A stretch of DNA of 64,000 nt from the NCBI GenBank assembly GCA_040218145.1, contig JAVJQK010000127.1, positions 1-64,000 on the forward strand, written 5' to 3'. Source of the stretch: Sandaracinaceae bacterium. GTDB taxonomy: Bacteria > Myxococcota_A > Polyangia > Polyangiales > Sandaracinaceae. Numbering within the stretch: position 1 is the stretch's first letter; each line of letters opens with the position of its first letter. The notes beneath the pieces were generated by a model. It was not told where the DNA came from and did not search any database. It saw only the letters and a list, made by a program, of their open reading frames with translations. Positions 18,251 to 26,504 of this stretch are shown here, one piece after another. The position numbers were made by a program, and so were the translations under genes.

Positions 18251-19186
18251 TCAGCAGTCGAGGCCGTCGGGGACGATCGCCGTGCCGCAGCCGCCCGGGG
18301 CGTCGCCCAGCGCCATGCCCCCGAAGTGAGACGCGTATACGGCGCCGAGCACGAGCAGCACGCCGGCGGCCAGCCGCACGATCAGCTGCCCGGCGTGCTT
18401 GCCCTCGCCCCCGCCGGGGAGCGCGGCCCAGCGGGTGAGGTGCAAATGCGTCCAGATCCAGGCCGGCGCGCTCGCGAGCAGGGCGCGCGGGTAGACGCCG
18501 GCGGCGGCGAAGGCCAGCAGCCCGAGGACCGCGAGGCCGAGCAGCACGCGCGTCACGCCCAGGGTCCACGCCGGGCCGTGGGTGACGACGAGCGTCCGGT
18601 AGCCGCGCCCGCGGTCCTCGTCGCGCTGGAAGACCTGCGCCGCGAAGTAGAGACCGAGCATGAAGCTGACCGTGAGGGCGAGGGTCACGATCGCGCGCCA
18701 CGTCAGCGGCGTGTCCGCGGCCCACCAGCCGGCGAGGGGCGAGATCACGCCGTAGCCCACCGCGTTGACGAAGGGGCCGCCGAGCGCGCTGCCCTTCCAC
18801 GCCGCGCGCGGGTGCGAATAGAGGACGGCCAGGACGGCGCAGGCGAGCGAGCAGCCCAGGACGACCGGGCCGAGCGCGGCCGCGATGGCCACGGAGGCCG
18901 CGAGCGCCGCGTACCCGGCCGGGCCCGCCGCCGACGGAACCGCGACCGCGCGCCCGAGCAGCACCGCCCCGCTGTCGCGGTCGAGCACCGCGTTGAGCCA
19001 GAGCGCGCCCGCGTGCCCGACCAGCCACGACGCGAAGAGGAGCGCCAGCGTCGGCGCGGCCACCCACGGGTGAATCGTCGAGCCGCGCTCCCACAGGCCG
19101 TACCCGTATCCGAAGAGGGGCAGACACGCGATCAGCCAAGCCCCCTTCGGACGCGCCAGGATCAACAGCCGAACGACGACCGACAC
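18251..19186 (-). CDS. UbiA-family prenyltransferase, membrane protein
   Basis: About 311 aa with eight or nine membrane helices. The two Asp-rich substrate/Mg motifs of UbiA enzymes are present: NAVLDRDSG (N65, D69, D71) and a second one, QVFQRDEDRGRGYRT, in the middle of the protein. The first is NxxxD rather than the classic NDxxDxxxD, as in several homologs that transfer large prenyl chains. I place the start at GTG 19186 because upstream codons in frame are not protein-like; no clear ribosome binding site supports it. The acceptor (quinone, chlorophyll-like, haem or lipid head group) cannot be named; no pathway genes are adjacent. Confidence 0.8.
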   Translation of the reverse strand: MSVVVRLLILARPKGAWLIACLPLFGYGYGLWERGSTIHPWVAAPTLALLFASWLVGHAGALWLNAVLDRDSGAVLLGRAVAVPSAAGPAGYAALAASVAIAAALGPVVLGCSLACAVLAVLYSHPRAAWKGSALGGPFVNAVGYGVISPLAGWWAADTPLTWRAIVTLALTVSFMLGLYFAAQVFQRDEDRGRGYRTLVVTHGPAWTLGVTRVLLGLAVLGLLAFAAAGVYPRALLASAPAWIWTHLHLTRWAALPGGGEGKHAGQLIVRLAAGVLLVLGAVYASHFGGMALGDAPGGCGTAIVPDGLDC

Positions 19187-19282
19187 GAGTCGGCCATCAT
19201 GCCAGCCGGCCGGGGCCCCGGCCAGCGCCTCAGCCGGCAGCGCTCGCTGGCGCGAGCGGGCTCCGGCCACGACACTGAGGCG

Positions 19283-19792
19283 GTGAGCGAGCCCACGCGC
19301 ACGAAGGATGGGCGCTACGTCGTGATCGACGGGCGGAAGTGGCGGGCCACCGACCCCTCCATCCCCGAGCCGCTCCGGGTCGCGCTCGTGAAGGAGCTGA
19401 TGGCCGCTCGTCGGGCCGTACGTGCCGCGGCATCGGATGAGGAGGCGGTCCGCGCCGCACGGGGACGTGTTCGAGACGCGAAGGTCGCCCTCGGGGAGCG
19501 GGGATGCCCCTGGTGGGAGGAGGCGACCGACGAGCAGCTGGCTCCGCGCCTCGCGGCCGCCTTCCGAGCGCTCCTCCGGGGTCGAGCCGAGGACGCGACC
19601 GTTTGCCCCAGTGACGGGGCCCGGGTCGCGGGGGGCGAGGGCTGGCGCGCGCGGATGGACCTGGCGCGCCGCGTCGCGCAGGAGGGGGTTGCCCGTGGAG
19701 AGCTCCAGCTGCTGCGCGGTGGTGAGCCGGTGGAGGAGGGGGCCGAGCTCCATGGTCCGATCCGGGTCGGGCGCGGGCCGCGCTTCCGCTGA
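19283..19792 (+). CDS. DUF3253-type small protein (often mislabelled 'biopolymer transporter Tol')
   Basis: 169 aa from GTG 19283, with GAGG just upstream. The N-terminal segment KDGRYVVIDGRKWRATDPSIPEPLR followed by LVKELMAARRAVRAA and KVALGERGCPWWEE is characteristic of this soluble family. The C-terminal region (about 85-169) ends ELHGPIRVGRGPRF, matching the winged-helix-like DUF3253 part, with L-L-R-G near the end. No membrane segment exists, so a Tol role is unlikely; the function is unknown. The gene is divergent from UbiA and convergent with the udgX-like gene across an 81-bp gap. Confidence 0.82.
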   Translation: MSEPTRTKDGRYVVIDGRKWRATDPSIPEPLRVALVKELMAARRAVRAAASDEEAVRAARGRVRDAKVALGERGCPWWEEATDEQLAPRLAAAFRALLRGRAEDATVCPSDGARVAGGEGWRARMDLARRVAQEGVARGELQLLRGGEPVEEGAELHGPIRVGRGPRFR

Positions 19793-19815
19793 GCCCAGTC
19801 GTCTGTGACCGCTGA

Positions 19816-19862
19816 TTCGCGGGCATGGGCATGGGTGAGGGGCAGGCAGGCTGAAGAATGCG
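19816..19862. repeat. Dispersed GGGCAN hexamer repeat, copy 1
   Basis: TTCGCGGGCATGGGCATGGG followed by a GGGGCAGGCAG core and TGAAGAA-x-GC. The same framework, with more GGGCAN units, occurs at 33456-33511. Both copies sit in an intergenic gap just beyond the stop codon of a minus-strand gene. No ORF or transposase is linked to them. Confidence 0.55.
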
Positions 19863-19873
19863 AGGGGGCACTT

Positions 19874-21253
19874 CTACGACGCCATCGCGTGGGCGCGCGC
19901 CAGCGCGTCGCGGAGCTCTCGCTCGATGCGGCGTCGCTCCAGTGGGTCGCTCGCCCGGAGCACGGCGGCGGGATGCCACGTGGGCAGCAGCGAGGGCCCG
20001 AGGTCGCTCTCGAGCACGCGTCCACGCACCGCGGCGAGCTTCACCGTCTGACCGAGCAGCGCTCGCGTCGGCGTGAGCCCCATCGGGACGACCACCCGCG
20101 GGTTCGCGAGCTCGATCTCCCGGAGCAGCCACGGGCGGCACGCGCGTACGTGCTCGAGCGTAGGTCGCTGATGGAGGCGCCGCTTGCCTCGTCGCGTGAA
20201 GCGAAAGTGCTTGACCGTGTTGGTCAAGCGGAGAGCAGCGCGCGGCACGCCAGCGTCACGGAGCGCCGCGTCGAGCACCGCGCCCGCGGGTCCGACGAAC
20301 GGCTTCCCTTCGAGGTCCTCCTCGTCGCCCGGTTGTTCACCGACGAGCATCACGCCGCCACTCGCCCCGACGCCGGGAACCGCCTGGGTCGCCGCTCGAC
20401 AGAGCGCGCACGCGGCGCAGCGTCGAACGCCATCAGCGAGCGCCTCGAGGCTGTCCGCCGCGTCCGCCGCCTCGCGCGTGTCCGGCGCCGACGCCGTCTG
20501 CATCTCTGTCGCGCGCGCACCCGCGGTCCGCACGAGCTCCGGGATCAGCGCGGCTTCGGGCAACGTGCGCCAGTGCTTCAGCGGCATCTCGGCGCGCATC
20601 GCTCTCGGGTTCACGCGCGCGGGGTTGAAGATCGACGCGTAGTAGGCGCGCCAGGTCTCGTCCATCGCGTCGGCGTCCGGCACGCCCGCCTCGCGCCGAC
20701 CGCTCCCCTCGCCGTAGCGCAGGTGGCTCCCATCGAACGCGACCGACTCGTGTGGGGTGATGATCACCCATCGCATGTCGCTGAAACGGTCGGCGAAGAA
20801 GGGGCCGACCAGCCTCATCACGTGGTGCTCTGCGCCGTGCCAGGCGGCGAAGGTGCCGTCGTCCAGCTTCCGGAAGCGGACGAAGGCGGTTGCCTCGTGG
20901 GCATCCCGTCGGACCGCGCTGTCGAGCGCGCGCAAGGCCGCGACCTCGGGGTCCGCCCGGTCCTCGAGGAGCGCGGGCGCGCCGTGGGTCAGCCGCCATG
21001 CGACGCGGTAGAGCAGGTCGTAGCGGTCGGCGTCCGCGTGACACGCAACCCGGCGCGCGATGGTGAAGAAGCGTCGCGGCGCCTTCGCTCCGGCGCGGGG
21101 GCTGACCGGCTGGCCCTCACCCAAAGAGAGCAGCGTCGTCTGCGCTCGGGAGTCGGTCACGCGGACGTCCTCTGGCGGGAGCCCTTCGGCGAGCAGGCGT
21201 CGAAATGGCGCCCGCCACCCGTCGGGGCCGCGCTCGACCACGACCTCCCGCAT
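19874..21253 (-). CDS. DUF4130-UdgX fusion: uracil-DNA-binding/cross-linking glycosylase
   Basis: 459 aa. Residues 1-250 match the DUF4130 'probable DNA metabolism' family (TIGR03915-like; RFRKLDDGTFAAWHGAEHHV, RWVIITPHESVAFDG, PLKHWRTLPEAALIPEL). Residues 265-459 are a family-4-type uracil-DNA glycosylase of UdgX type: GEQPGD (305-310), Fe-S cysteines C279, C282, C285 and C372, the diagnostic loop KRRLHQRP (357-364) whose histidine H361 forms the covalent bond to the abasic sugar in UdgX, and TWHP (425-428). It therefore probably traps uracil sites covalently. It overlaps the radical SAM gene by one base (TGATG), so the two are cotranslated. Leu 360 in place of the usual Ile is conservative. 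Confidence 0.93.
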   Translation of the reverse strand: MREVVVERGPDGWRAPFRRLLAEGLPPEDVRVTDSRAQTTLLSLGEGQPVSPRAGAKAPRRFFTIARRVACHADADRYDLLYRVAWRLTHGAPALLEDRADPEVAALRALDSAVRRDAHEATAFVRFRKLDDGTFAAWHGAEHHVMRLVGPFFADRFSDMRWVIITPHESVAFDGSHLRYGEGSGRREAGVPDADAMDETWRAYYASIFNPARVNPRAMRAEMPLKHWRTLPEAALIPELVRTAGARATEMQTASAPDTREAADAADSLEALADGVRRCAACALCRAATQAVPGVGASGGVMLVGEQPGDEEDLEGKPFVGPAGAVLDAALRDAGVPRAALRLTNTVKHFRFTRRGKRRLHQRPTLEHVRACRPWLLREIELANPRVVVPMGLTPTRALLGQTVKLAAVRGRVLESDLGPSLLPTWHPAAVLRASDPLERRRIERELRDALARAHAMAS

Positions 21254-22488
21254 CAGAGCTGCCCGTCCCGTGCGCTCGCCCGCGCGCCGAAGAGCTCGAG
21301 CTGCTCGGGCGGCTTCACGCGCGCTCGCAGGTCCATGCGGTCCAGCCAACGCGCCGCGTCGGAGCCCGGCAGGTCTAGAAAGGGTCTCACCTTGCGGGTC
21401 GAGATCCGGAGTCGCCGCAGGTCGTCGAGCGTCAGGCGTCGGTGCTTGCGCGCCGCCAAGATCGCGTCGACGCCACGTGTGCCGAGGCCGGGCACCCTCA
21501 GGAGCTGCTCGCGGTCGGCGCGCATGGGATCGATCGGGAAGAGCGCGCGATGTCGGAGGGCCCAGGCCAGCTTCGGATCCATATCGTCCGGCAGGTTCGG
21601 CCGGCTCGCGTCCACGAGCTCGTCCACCGCGAAGCCGTAGAACCGCAAGAGCCAGTCGGCCTGATAGAGACGGTGCTCGCGTATCAGCGAGGGCCGCGCG
21701 ACGGGGAGCGCCCCGTCGGCGTGCGGGGTGGGGCTGTACGCGGAGTAGTAGACGCGTCGGAGTCGGTGCCGCGTGTAGAGCGCGTCGGCGGTCTCGAGGA
21801 CGTCTCGGTCCGGGGTGGGGGTCGCGCCGACGATCATCTGGGTGCTCTGCCCGGCCGGAGCGAAGCGCTTGGAGCGTCGATCGCGATCCTCGTCGATGCG
21901 CGCCTTGGTCACCTGCATCGCCCGGTCGATCTCCGTCGCGCGCTTCTCCGGGGCGAGCTTCGCGAGGTCTCTGCGGGTCGGCAGCTCGACGTTGCAGCTG
22001 ATCCGGTCGGCCCACCGACCGGCCTCGGCGATGGCTTCGTCCGAGGCGCCTGCCACCGTCTTGAGGTGAATGTAGCCTCCGAAGCCGCGCTCCTGTCGGA
22101 GGGTCCGCGCGACCTCGACCATCTCCGCCATCGTGTGGTCGGGGCTCTTGAGGACGCCGCTCGAGAGAAACAGGCCCTCGATGTAGTTGCGACGGTACAT
22201 CTCGACCGTGAGGTGCACGACCTCGGCTGGCGTGAAGCGCGCGCGAGGCACGTCGCTCGACGTGCGGTTCACGCAGTAGAGGCAGTCGAACACGCAATAG
22301 TTGGTCAGCAGGATCTTGAGCAGCGACACGCACCGCCCATCCGGCGTGTAGGAGTGGCAGATCCCGTTCGACGTGTTGCCGAGTCCGCGACCCCCCTGGG
22401 TGGCACGCCCCTTCGCGCCGCTGCTCGCGCAGCTGGCGTCGTACTTGGCGGCGTCGGCGAGGATCGTCAGTTTGCGGTGGAGCTTCAT
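21253..22488 (-). CDS. Radical SAM protein linked to UDG (TIGR03916-like putative DNA modification/repair protein)
   Basis: 411 aa from ATG 22488. The Fe-S motif CVFDCLYC (C65, C69, C72; CX3CX2C) follows LLKILLTNYC, as in radical SAM enzymes. The family signature GRGLGNTSNGICHSYTPDGRC precedes it, and SSGVLKSPDHTMAEM with YIHLKTVAG follow. Near the C-terminus there is a helix-hairpin-helix DNA-binding segment, LLRVPGLGTRGVDAILAARK. The family is known to be encoded beside DUF4130/UDG proteins, as here, and is proposed to repair or modify DNA, but the reaction is not established. Its promoter must lie in the 85-bp gap shared with the divergent gene at 22574. Confidence 0.92.
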   Translation of the reverse strand: MKLHRKLTILADAAKYDASCASSGAKGRATQGGRGLGNTSNGICHSYTPDGRCVSLLKILLTNYCVFDCLYCVNRTSSDVPRARFTPAEVVHLTVEMYRRNYIEGLFLSSGVLKSPDHTMAEMVEVARTLRQERGFGGYIHLKTVAGASDEAIAEAGRWADRISCNVELPTRRDLAKLAPEKRATEIDRAMQVTKARIDEDRDRRSKRFAPAGQSTQMIVGATPTPDRDVLETADALYTRHRLRRVYYSAYSPTPHADGALPVARPSLIREHRLYQADWLLRFYGFAVDELVDASRPNLPDDMDPKLAWALRHRALFPIDPMRADREQLLRVPGLGTRGVDAILAARKHRRLTLDDLRRLRISTRKVRPFLDLPGSDAARWLDRMDLRARVKPPEQLELFGARASARDGQL

Positions 22489-22573
22489 GTCTCGAGCTCG
22501 CCCACCCCCCACGCTGAGTAGCGGCGCACTGACCGGATGTCCAGTGCAAGTGAAAACGGGGTCTCGGACGCCG

Positions 22574-24331
22574 ATGCTCGAGAGGTCCCGGGAACGAGAC
22601 AGCGAGCTGAGGCCGAACAGGACGCTCGCGCGAACCCGAGACCTCGCGATAGGCTCTGCGGCGGAGGCGAGGTTCTTGCTGAGTATCGACGCGGTGGAGC
22701 GGCGCTTTGCGGAGCGCGACTGGAACGACCTCGAAGACGTCGCGACGGCGACGCTTCGCGAGGCGGGCACCGAAGAGGGGCTGCGTGCGCTCGCGCGTGT
22801 GGCCCGCGCACGCGCCGTCGAAGGGCACCCGGAGGACGCGGCGCGGCTCGCGCACGCCGTGCTGTGCGCGGTCGACCCCGAGGCCGCGGACGAAGGTGAA
22901 GACGAGGGCAGCTACCAGCGCCTGCAGACGCGTACCTGGGCGCGGTGGAGTCTCCAGGTGCTCGTGCGCGAGGCGCCCGATGGGCTCGCGATCGACGCCC
23001 TGCCGGAGTCGGACCGCGAGTCGGTCGCCCCGCCGGAAGCGCCGCTGGATGTCCCGCCTCCCTCGGACCTCGACGCGCTCGAGGCCCAGATCGACGCGCG
23101 CCTCCCCATCGACGACGGAATCGCCTTCGCGGACGCCCTCTGGGCGTCCGTCCGCGCGATCGAGCGCTGCGAGAAGGACGGCCTCGGCGCGGCGGTGATG
23201 CGGGCCAGCCGCGTGGTCCTCGGCCGCTACGAGAAGGCCATCCGCACCGTCAGCGACGAAGGCGAGCTGGCCCTCACGCCCTTCCAGCGCACGCTTCGGC
23301 GGGCCTTGCTGCGCGCCTGGCAGTCCGCGCCCGACGACGACAAGGAGTACCGCGAGACGCGTGAGTGGATGCTCGCCGAGCGCTCCGGCGCGGTGCGCAT
23401 CATCGACTTCGATCCCGACGCGATGACCCTGCGCGCGCGGGAGGCGCTGCTCGCCGCGCTCGAGGAGAAGCACGAGCGGGCTCGGACGACGATGCGCTAC
23501 GCGTTTGCGATGCTCCACTTCGGCAAGGGGCTCATCGACGAGGAGCGCTACGTGTCGCTCGCGCGCGACCTCGGGGCCACGACCACCCTGGTCGACGTGC
23601 TCATCGAGATGGGCCGCGGCGGAGAGGCGGCGGAGGCGGCGCTCGACGCCGTGCGCGGCGAGGCCGGGCCCGGTCACCTCGAGGCGCTCGCGATCGCGAA
23701 GCAGCTCGACGAGGCCGGCGAGACCGACGCGGCCATCGAGCTGATGCAGGTCGTCACCAAGGACAGCCTCGAGTCGAGCTGCGATCACTGGCTCGCGCAG
23801 CGGCTGAGTGATCTCGGCCGCGACGAAGAGGCGCTCGCGGTGCTCGAGCGGCGCTTCCACAAGCGCACGGGGCTCTCGACCTACGCCGAGCTGCGCGAGC
23901 ACGCGCCGGAGAAGGCGTGGCCCGCGCTCCGCGAGAAGATCATGGAGCGGCTCGCCCAGCGGCGCCTGCACCGCGTGATCATCGACATCGCCCTCGAGGA
24001 GCGGGACGGTGAGCTGCTCGAGGCGCACGCGAAGGGCCTCGACGACGGTCAGCGCGAGTACCTCGCGGGCCGCCTCGACGTGCACCAGGACCTCTTCGAG
24101 CCCGCGTTCGTCGCGAAGCTCATCGCCTCGCTGGCGGTCAGCAGCAATGGGCAAGTCGTCTTCCGGCACGCGAGCGTGCCTCCGCCCGCGCGCGTGCGGC
24201 ACGCCAAGTACGGCGTGGGCGACGTCGTCAGCCACGAGGGCGAGGGCGAGGAGCGCAAGCTCACGATCGAGTTCAAGACCTTCGGGACGAAGACGATCCT
24301 CGAGCGCTTCGTCAAGCCGGTCACGGACTGA
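22574..24331 (+). CDS. Helical-repeat protein with C-terminal Tudor/UvrD-tail-like domain
   Basis: About 585 aa from ATG 22574; the frame is open upstream but overlaps the divergent radical SAM gene. Most of the protein is Ala/Leu/Glu-rich helical repeats (TPR-like stretches around 320-420, e.g. LVDVLIEMGRGGEAAEAALDA and AIAKQLDEAGETDAAIELMQ). The last 50 residues, VRHAKYGVGDVVSHEGEGEE then KLTIEFKTFGTKTILERFVKP, resemble the beta-barrel at the C-terminus of UvrD/PcrA helicases that contacts RNA polymerase. This suggests a transcription/repair adaptor and fits its divergent position from the radical SAM/UdgX pair. The function is inferred; it overlaps the convergent TetR gene by 11 bp. Confidence 0.75.
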   Translation: MLERSRERDSELRPNRTLARTRDLAIGSAAEARFLLSIDAVERRFAERDWNDLEDVATATLREAGTEEGLRALARVARARAVEGHPEDAARLAHAVLCAVDPEAADEGEDEGSYQRLQTRTWARWSLQVLVREAPDGLAIDALPESDRESVAPPEAPLDVPPPSDLDALEAQIDARLPIDDGIAFADALWASVRAIERCEKDGLGAAVMRASRVVLGRYEKAIRTVSDEGELALTPFQRTLRRALLRAWQSAPDDDKEYRETREWMLAERSGAVRIIDFDPDAMTLRAREALLAALEEKHERARTTMRYAFAMLHFGKGLIDEERYVSLARDLGATTTLVDVLIEMGRGGEAAEAALDAVRGEAGPGHLEALAIAKQLDEAGETDAAIELMQVVTKDSLESSCDHWLAQRLSDLGRDEEALAVLERRFHKRTGLSTYAELREHAPEKAWPALREKIMERLAQRRLHRVIIDIALEERDGELLEAHAKGLDDGQREYLAGRLDVHQDLFEPAFVAKLIASLAVSSNGQVVFRHASVPPPARVRHAKYGVGDVVSHEGEGEERKLTIEFKTFGTKTILERFVKPVTD

Positions 24332-24932
24332 CGGGTGGGCTGACGGGCGCGAGCATCCTCAGGACGTTCTCCGCCACCGCGCCCGCGTCGTGGGGCACGT
24401 CGAGCTCGGTCGCGATCTCGGTGCCCAGCACGAGCGCCAGCAGCAGCTGCGCCACCGCGTCCGCGTCCAGGTCTGCGCGGACCGTCCCCGCCTCCTGCCC
24501 GCGCCGCGCCGTGATCGCCAGCCGCGCGCGCGCCTGCTCGATGAGCTCCAGGTAGGTCGCGTGGAGCTCGGGAGAGCGCGCGCAGGCCTCGAGGATCTGA
24601 TGCGGCCGCACCTCGCCGCGGAAGGGGAACGCGCCGCTCTTCACCGCGATGGCGAAGGTGCGCACGATGGTCGCGAGGTCGGCGCCTGCCTCTCCGGCCA
24701 TGAGGATCGCGTCGATGAACCCGCCCATGATCTTTTCGACCACCGCGACGATGAGGTCGTCCCGGCTCGAGAAGTGGACGTAGAACGCGCCGCGCGTGAA
24801 CCCCGCGTGCTTGCAGATCGCGTCGAGGCTCGGGCCGCCGAGGCCCTCGCGCGCGAAGAGCTCCGTGGCCGCGTCGATCAGCCGCGCCCGGGTCTTCTCC
24901 GCCGCCTCGGCGCGCGTCTTCGTCGTGGTCAC
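24321..24932 (-). CDS. TetR/AcrR-family transcriptional regulator
   Basis: 203 aa. The N-terminal helix-turn-helix (about 14-60) is canonical: TRARLIDAATELFAREGLGG, then SLDAICKHAGFTRGAFYVHFSSRDDL. The remainder is the helical ligand-binding/dimerisation domain, ending in a Pro/Ser tail that overlaps the convergent gene's 3' end. It is divergent from the AarF/UbiB-type gene, and the 161-bp gap between them carries two nearly identical palindromes (24970-24989, 25034-25053), so it likely represses itself and that gene. The inducer is unknown. Confidence 0.93.
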   Translation of the reverse strand: MTTTKTRAEAAEKTRARLIDAATELFAREGLGGPSLDAICKHAGFTRGAFYVHFSSRDDLIVAVVEKIMGGFIDAILMAGEAGADLATIVRTFAIAVKSGAFPFRGEVRPHQILEACARSPELHATYLELIEQARARLAITARRGQEAGTVRADLDADAVAQLLLALVLGTEIATELDVPHDAGAVAENVLRMLAPVSPPVSP

Positions 24933-24969
24933 GCCTTGACTTACGAGGCCGGAGGGCTCACATCAAGGC

Positions 24970-24989
24970 CACATACGAGCTCGTATGTG
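24970..24989. promoter_or_regulatory. TetR-type operator 1 (perfect 20-bp palindrome)
   Basis: CACATACGAG followed by its exact reverse complement, CTCGTATGTG. It is AT-richer than its surroundings, lies 38 bp upstream of the TetR start codon and matches operator 2 in both outer half-sites. This is the strongest regulatory signal in the window. Confidence 0.8.
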
Positions 24990-25033
24990 AAATCTCAGGG
25001 TCCAGCCCTCGCCCCATGAATCACGGGCGAAAC

Positions 25034-25053
25034 CGCATACGAAATCGTATGTG
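25034..25053. promoter_or_regulatory. TetR-type operator 2 (near-perfect palindrome)
   Basis: CGCATACGAAATCGTATGTG repeats operator 1 with changes only at its second base and the centre. The arms CATACGA/TCGTATG are perfect around a central AA. Its centre is 64 bp from the centre of operator 1 and the site ends 40 bp upstream of the AarF/UbiB start, so each divergent promoter has its own site and looping or cooperative binding is possible. Confidence 0.75.
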
Positions 25054-25093
25054 AGGTGAAATGCGGGCCCCGAAGCCGACGTAGGGGACGAGC

Positions 25094-26500
25094 ATGACGA
25101 CGATGGTCGGGGTGGCGCCGACGGGCGCCGAGGATGGACGAGACATGAGCGTGAGCGAGGGGAAGGGCCTGCCCCAGCTGCCGGAGGTTTCGGCGTGGCG
25201 GATGGTCTCGCGGGCCGCGCTGGTGACCGCGGTCTTCGTGTGGTTCGTCTCCCTGCGCCTCCTCGATCTGGTCGGGCTGCGCTGGCTCGCCTTCACCCTC
25301 ACGGGCCAACGCGCGCGCTACGAGCGGCTGAGCGGCCCGGTCGCCTTCCGCCGCGCGTTCGAGGTCCTCGGCCCGACCTACGTCAAGCTCGGCCAGCTCG
25401 TCGCGTCCGGCGAGGCGCTCTTCCCCGAGCGCTACAGCGAGGAGTTCCGCAAGCTCCTCGACCGCGTGCCGCCCTTCGACTTCGCGGACGTGGAGCGCAC
25501 CATCGAAGCCGACGTCGACGGCGCGGCCGCGCGCTTCGCCTACATCGATCCTTCGCCCATCGCGGCGGCGAGCATCGCGCAGGTGCACGCGGCCACCCTC
25601 GACGACGGCGAGGAGGTCGTCGTGAAGGTGCAGCGCCCGGGCATCGGAGAGCTCGCCGCGGCCGACATCGCCCTGATGCGCATCTTCGCCCGCGTCGCGC
25701 ATCGGGTCAGCCTGCACGCGCGCCGCGCGAACGCGCTCGCCATCATCGAGGACTTCGAGGCGAACCTCGTGGAGGAGCTCGACTTCCGGAACGAGGCCGG
25801 GCGCATGCGCGAGTTCAACCAGGTGATGAAGGCGATGGGCACCGACAGCGTCGCCGCCCCGCGCATCGAGGACGACCTGAGCGGCCCGCGCGTGCTGACG
25901 ATGGAGCGCTTCGACGGCTGGCGCCTCGACGACACCGCCTCGATCCTCGCGAGCGACTTCGACGCCGAGGAGCGCCTGCTGACGGGGATCCGCGCCTGGT
26001 TCCAGACCCTCATCTGCAAGGGGTTCTTCCACGGCGACGTGCACGCGGGGAACTTCCTCCTGCTGAAGGACGGCCGCATCGGCTACCTCGACTTCGGCAT
26101 CGTCGGCGTCTTCACCGAGGACCAGAAGAAGAACGTGCTCGAGTACGTGCTCGGCTTCCAGAGCCGCGACTTCGAGCGCGTGGGCCGCTCCATGCTCGCC
26201 ATGGGCGTGACGGACGAGTCCAAGATCGAGTTCGACGTGTTCGTCGTCGACCTCACCGAGGCCTACGCCCCGCTCATCGACGGCCGCAAGATGAAGGAGC
26301 TGATCCCGAACATCATGCGCGTCGGCCGCAAGCACCAGCTCCGCATGCCGCGCGATCTGGTGCTCGTCACCAAGCAGCTCGTCTACCTCGACCGCTACAG
26401 CCGCGCGCTGGGCGGCGAGGGCATGAACGTCCTGACCGACCAGCGCCTGAGCAACCTGATCATGCAGGACATGCTCGCGGCGATGTTCGCCCCGACCTGA
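25094..26500 (+). CDS. ABC1/AarF/UbiB-family atypical kinase
   Basis: 468 aa. One hydrophobic segment near the N-terminus (about 40-58) anchors a UbiB-like kinase: the family KxGQ motif YVKLGQLVASGEALFPERY, the Ala-rich loop AAASIAQVHAATLDDG, ATP-anchoring Lys in VVVKVQRPG, LVEELDFRNEAGRM, then FFHGDVHAGNFLL and LDFGIVG. All residues of a functional ABC1 kinase are visible. Related proteins support ubiquinone synthesis or handle lipids. TetR control and the absence of other quinone genes here point to a regulated lipid or stress role rather than housekeeping. ATG 25094 has GGGGA upstream; 25145 is an alternative. Confidence 0.92.
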   Translation: MTTMVGVAPTGAEDGRDMSVSEGKGLPQLPEVSAWRMVSRAALVTAVFVWFVSLRLLDLVGLRWLAFTLTGQRARYERLSGPVAFRRAFEVLGPTYVKLGQLVASGEALFPERYSEEFRKLLDRVPPFDFADVERTIEADVDGAAARFAYIDPSPIAAASIAQVHAATLDDGEEVVVKVQRPGIGELAAADIALMRIFARVAHRVSLHARRANALAIIEDFEANLVEELDFRNEAGRMREFNQVMKAMGTDSVAAPRIEDDLSGPRVLTMERFDGWRLDDTASILASDFDAEERLLTGIRAWFQTLICKGFFHGDVHAGNFLLLKDGRIGYLDFGIVGVFTEDQKKNVLEYVLGFQSRDFERVGRSMLAMGVTDESKIEFDVFVVDLTEAYAPLIDGRKMKELIPNIMRVGRKHQLRMPRDLVLVTKQLVYLDRYSRALGGEGMNVLTDQRLSNLIMQDMLAAMFAPT

Positions 26501-26504
26501 GCCC

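Noticed and set aside
19874-24235. Single 1453-residue open frame covering DUF4130-UdgX and beyond
   Set aside because: Only the part from ATG 21253 is protein-like; upstream it is antisense to the TPR-like gene and the radical SAM gene.
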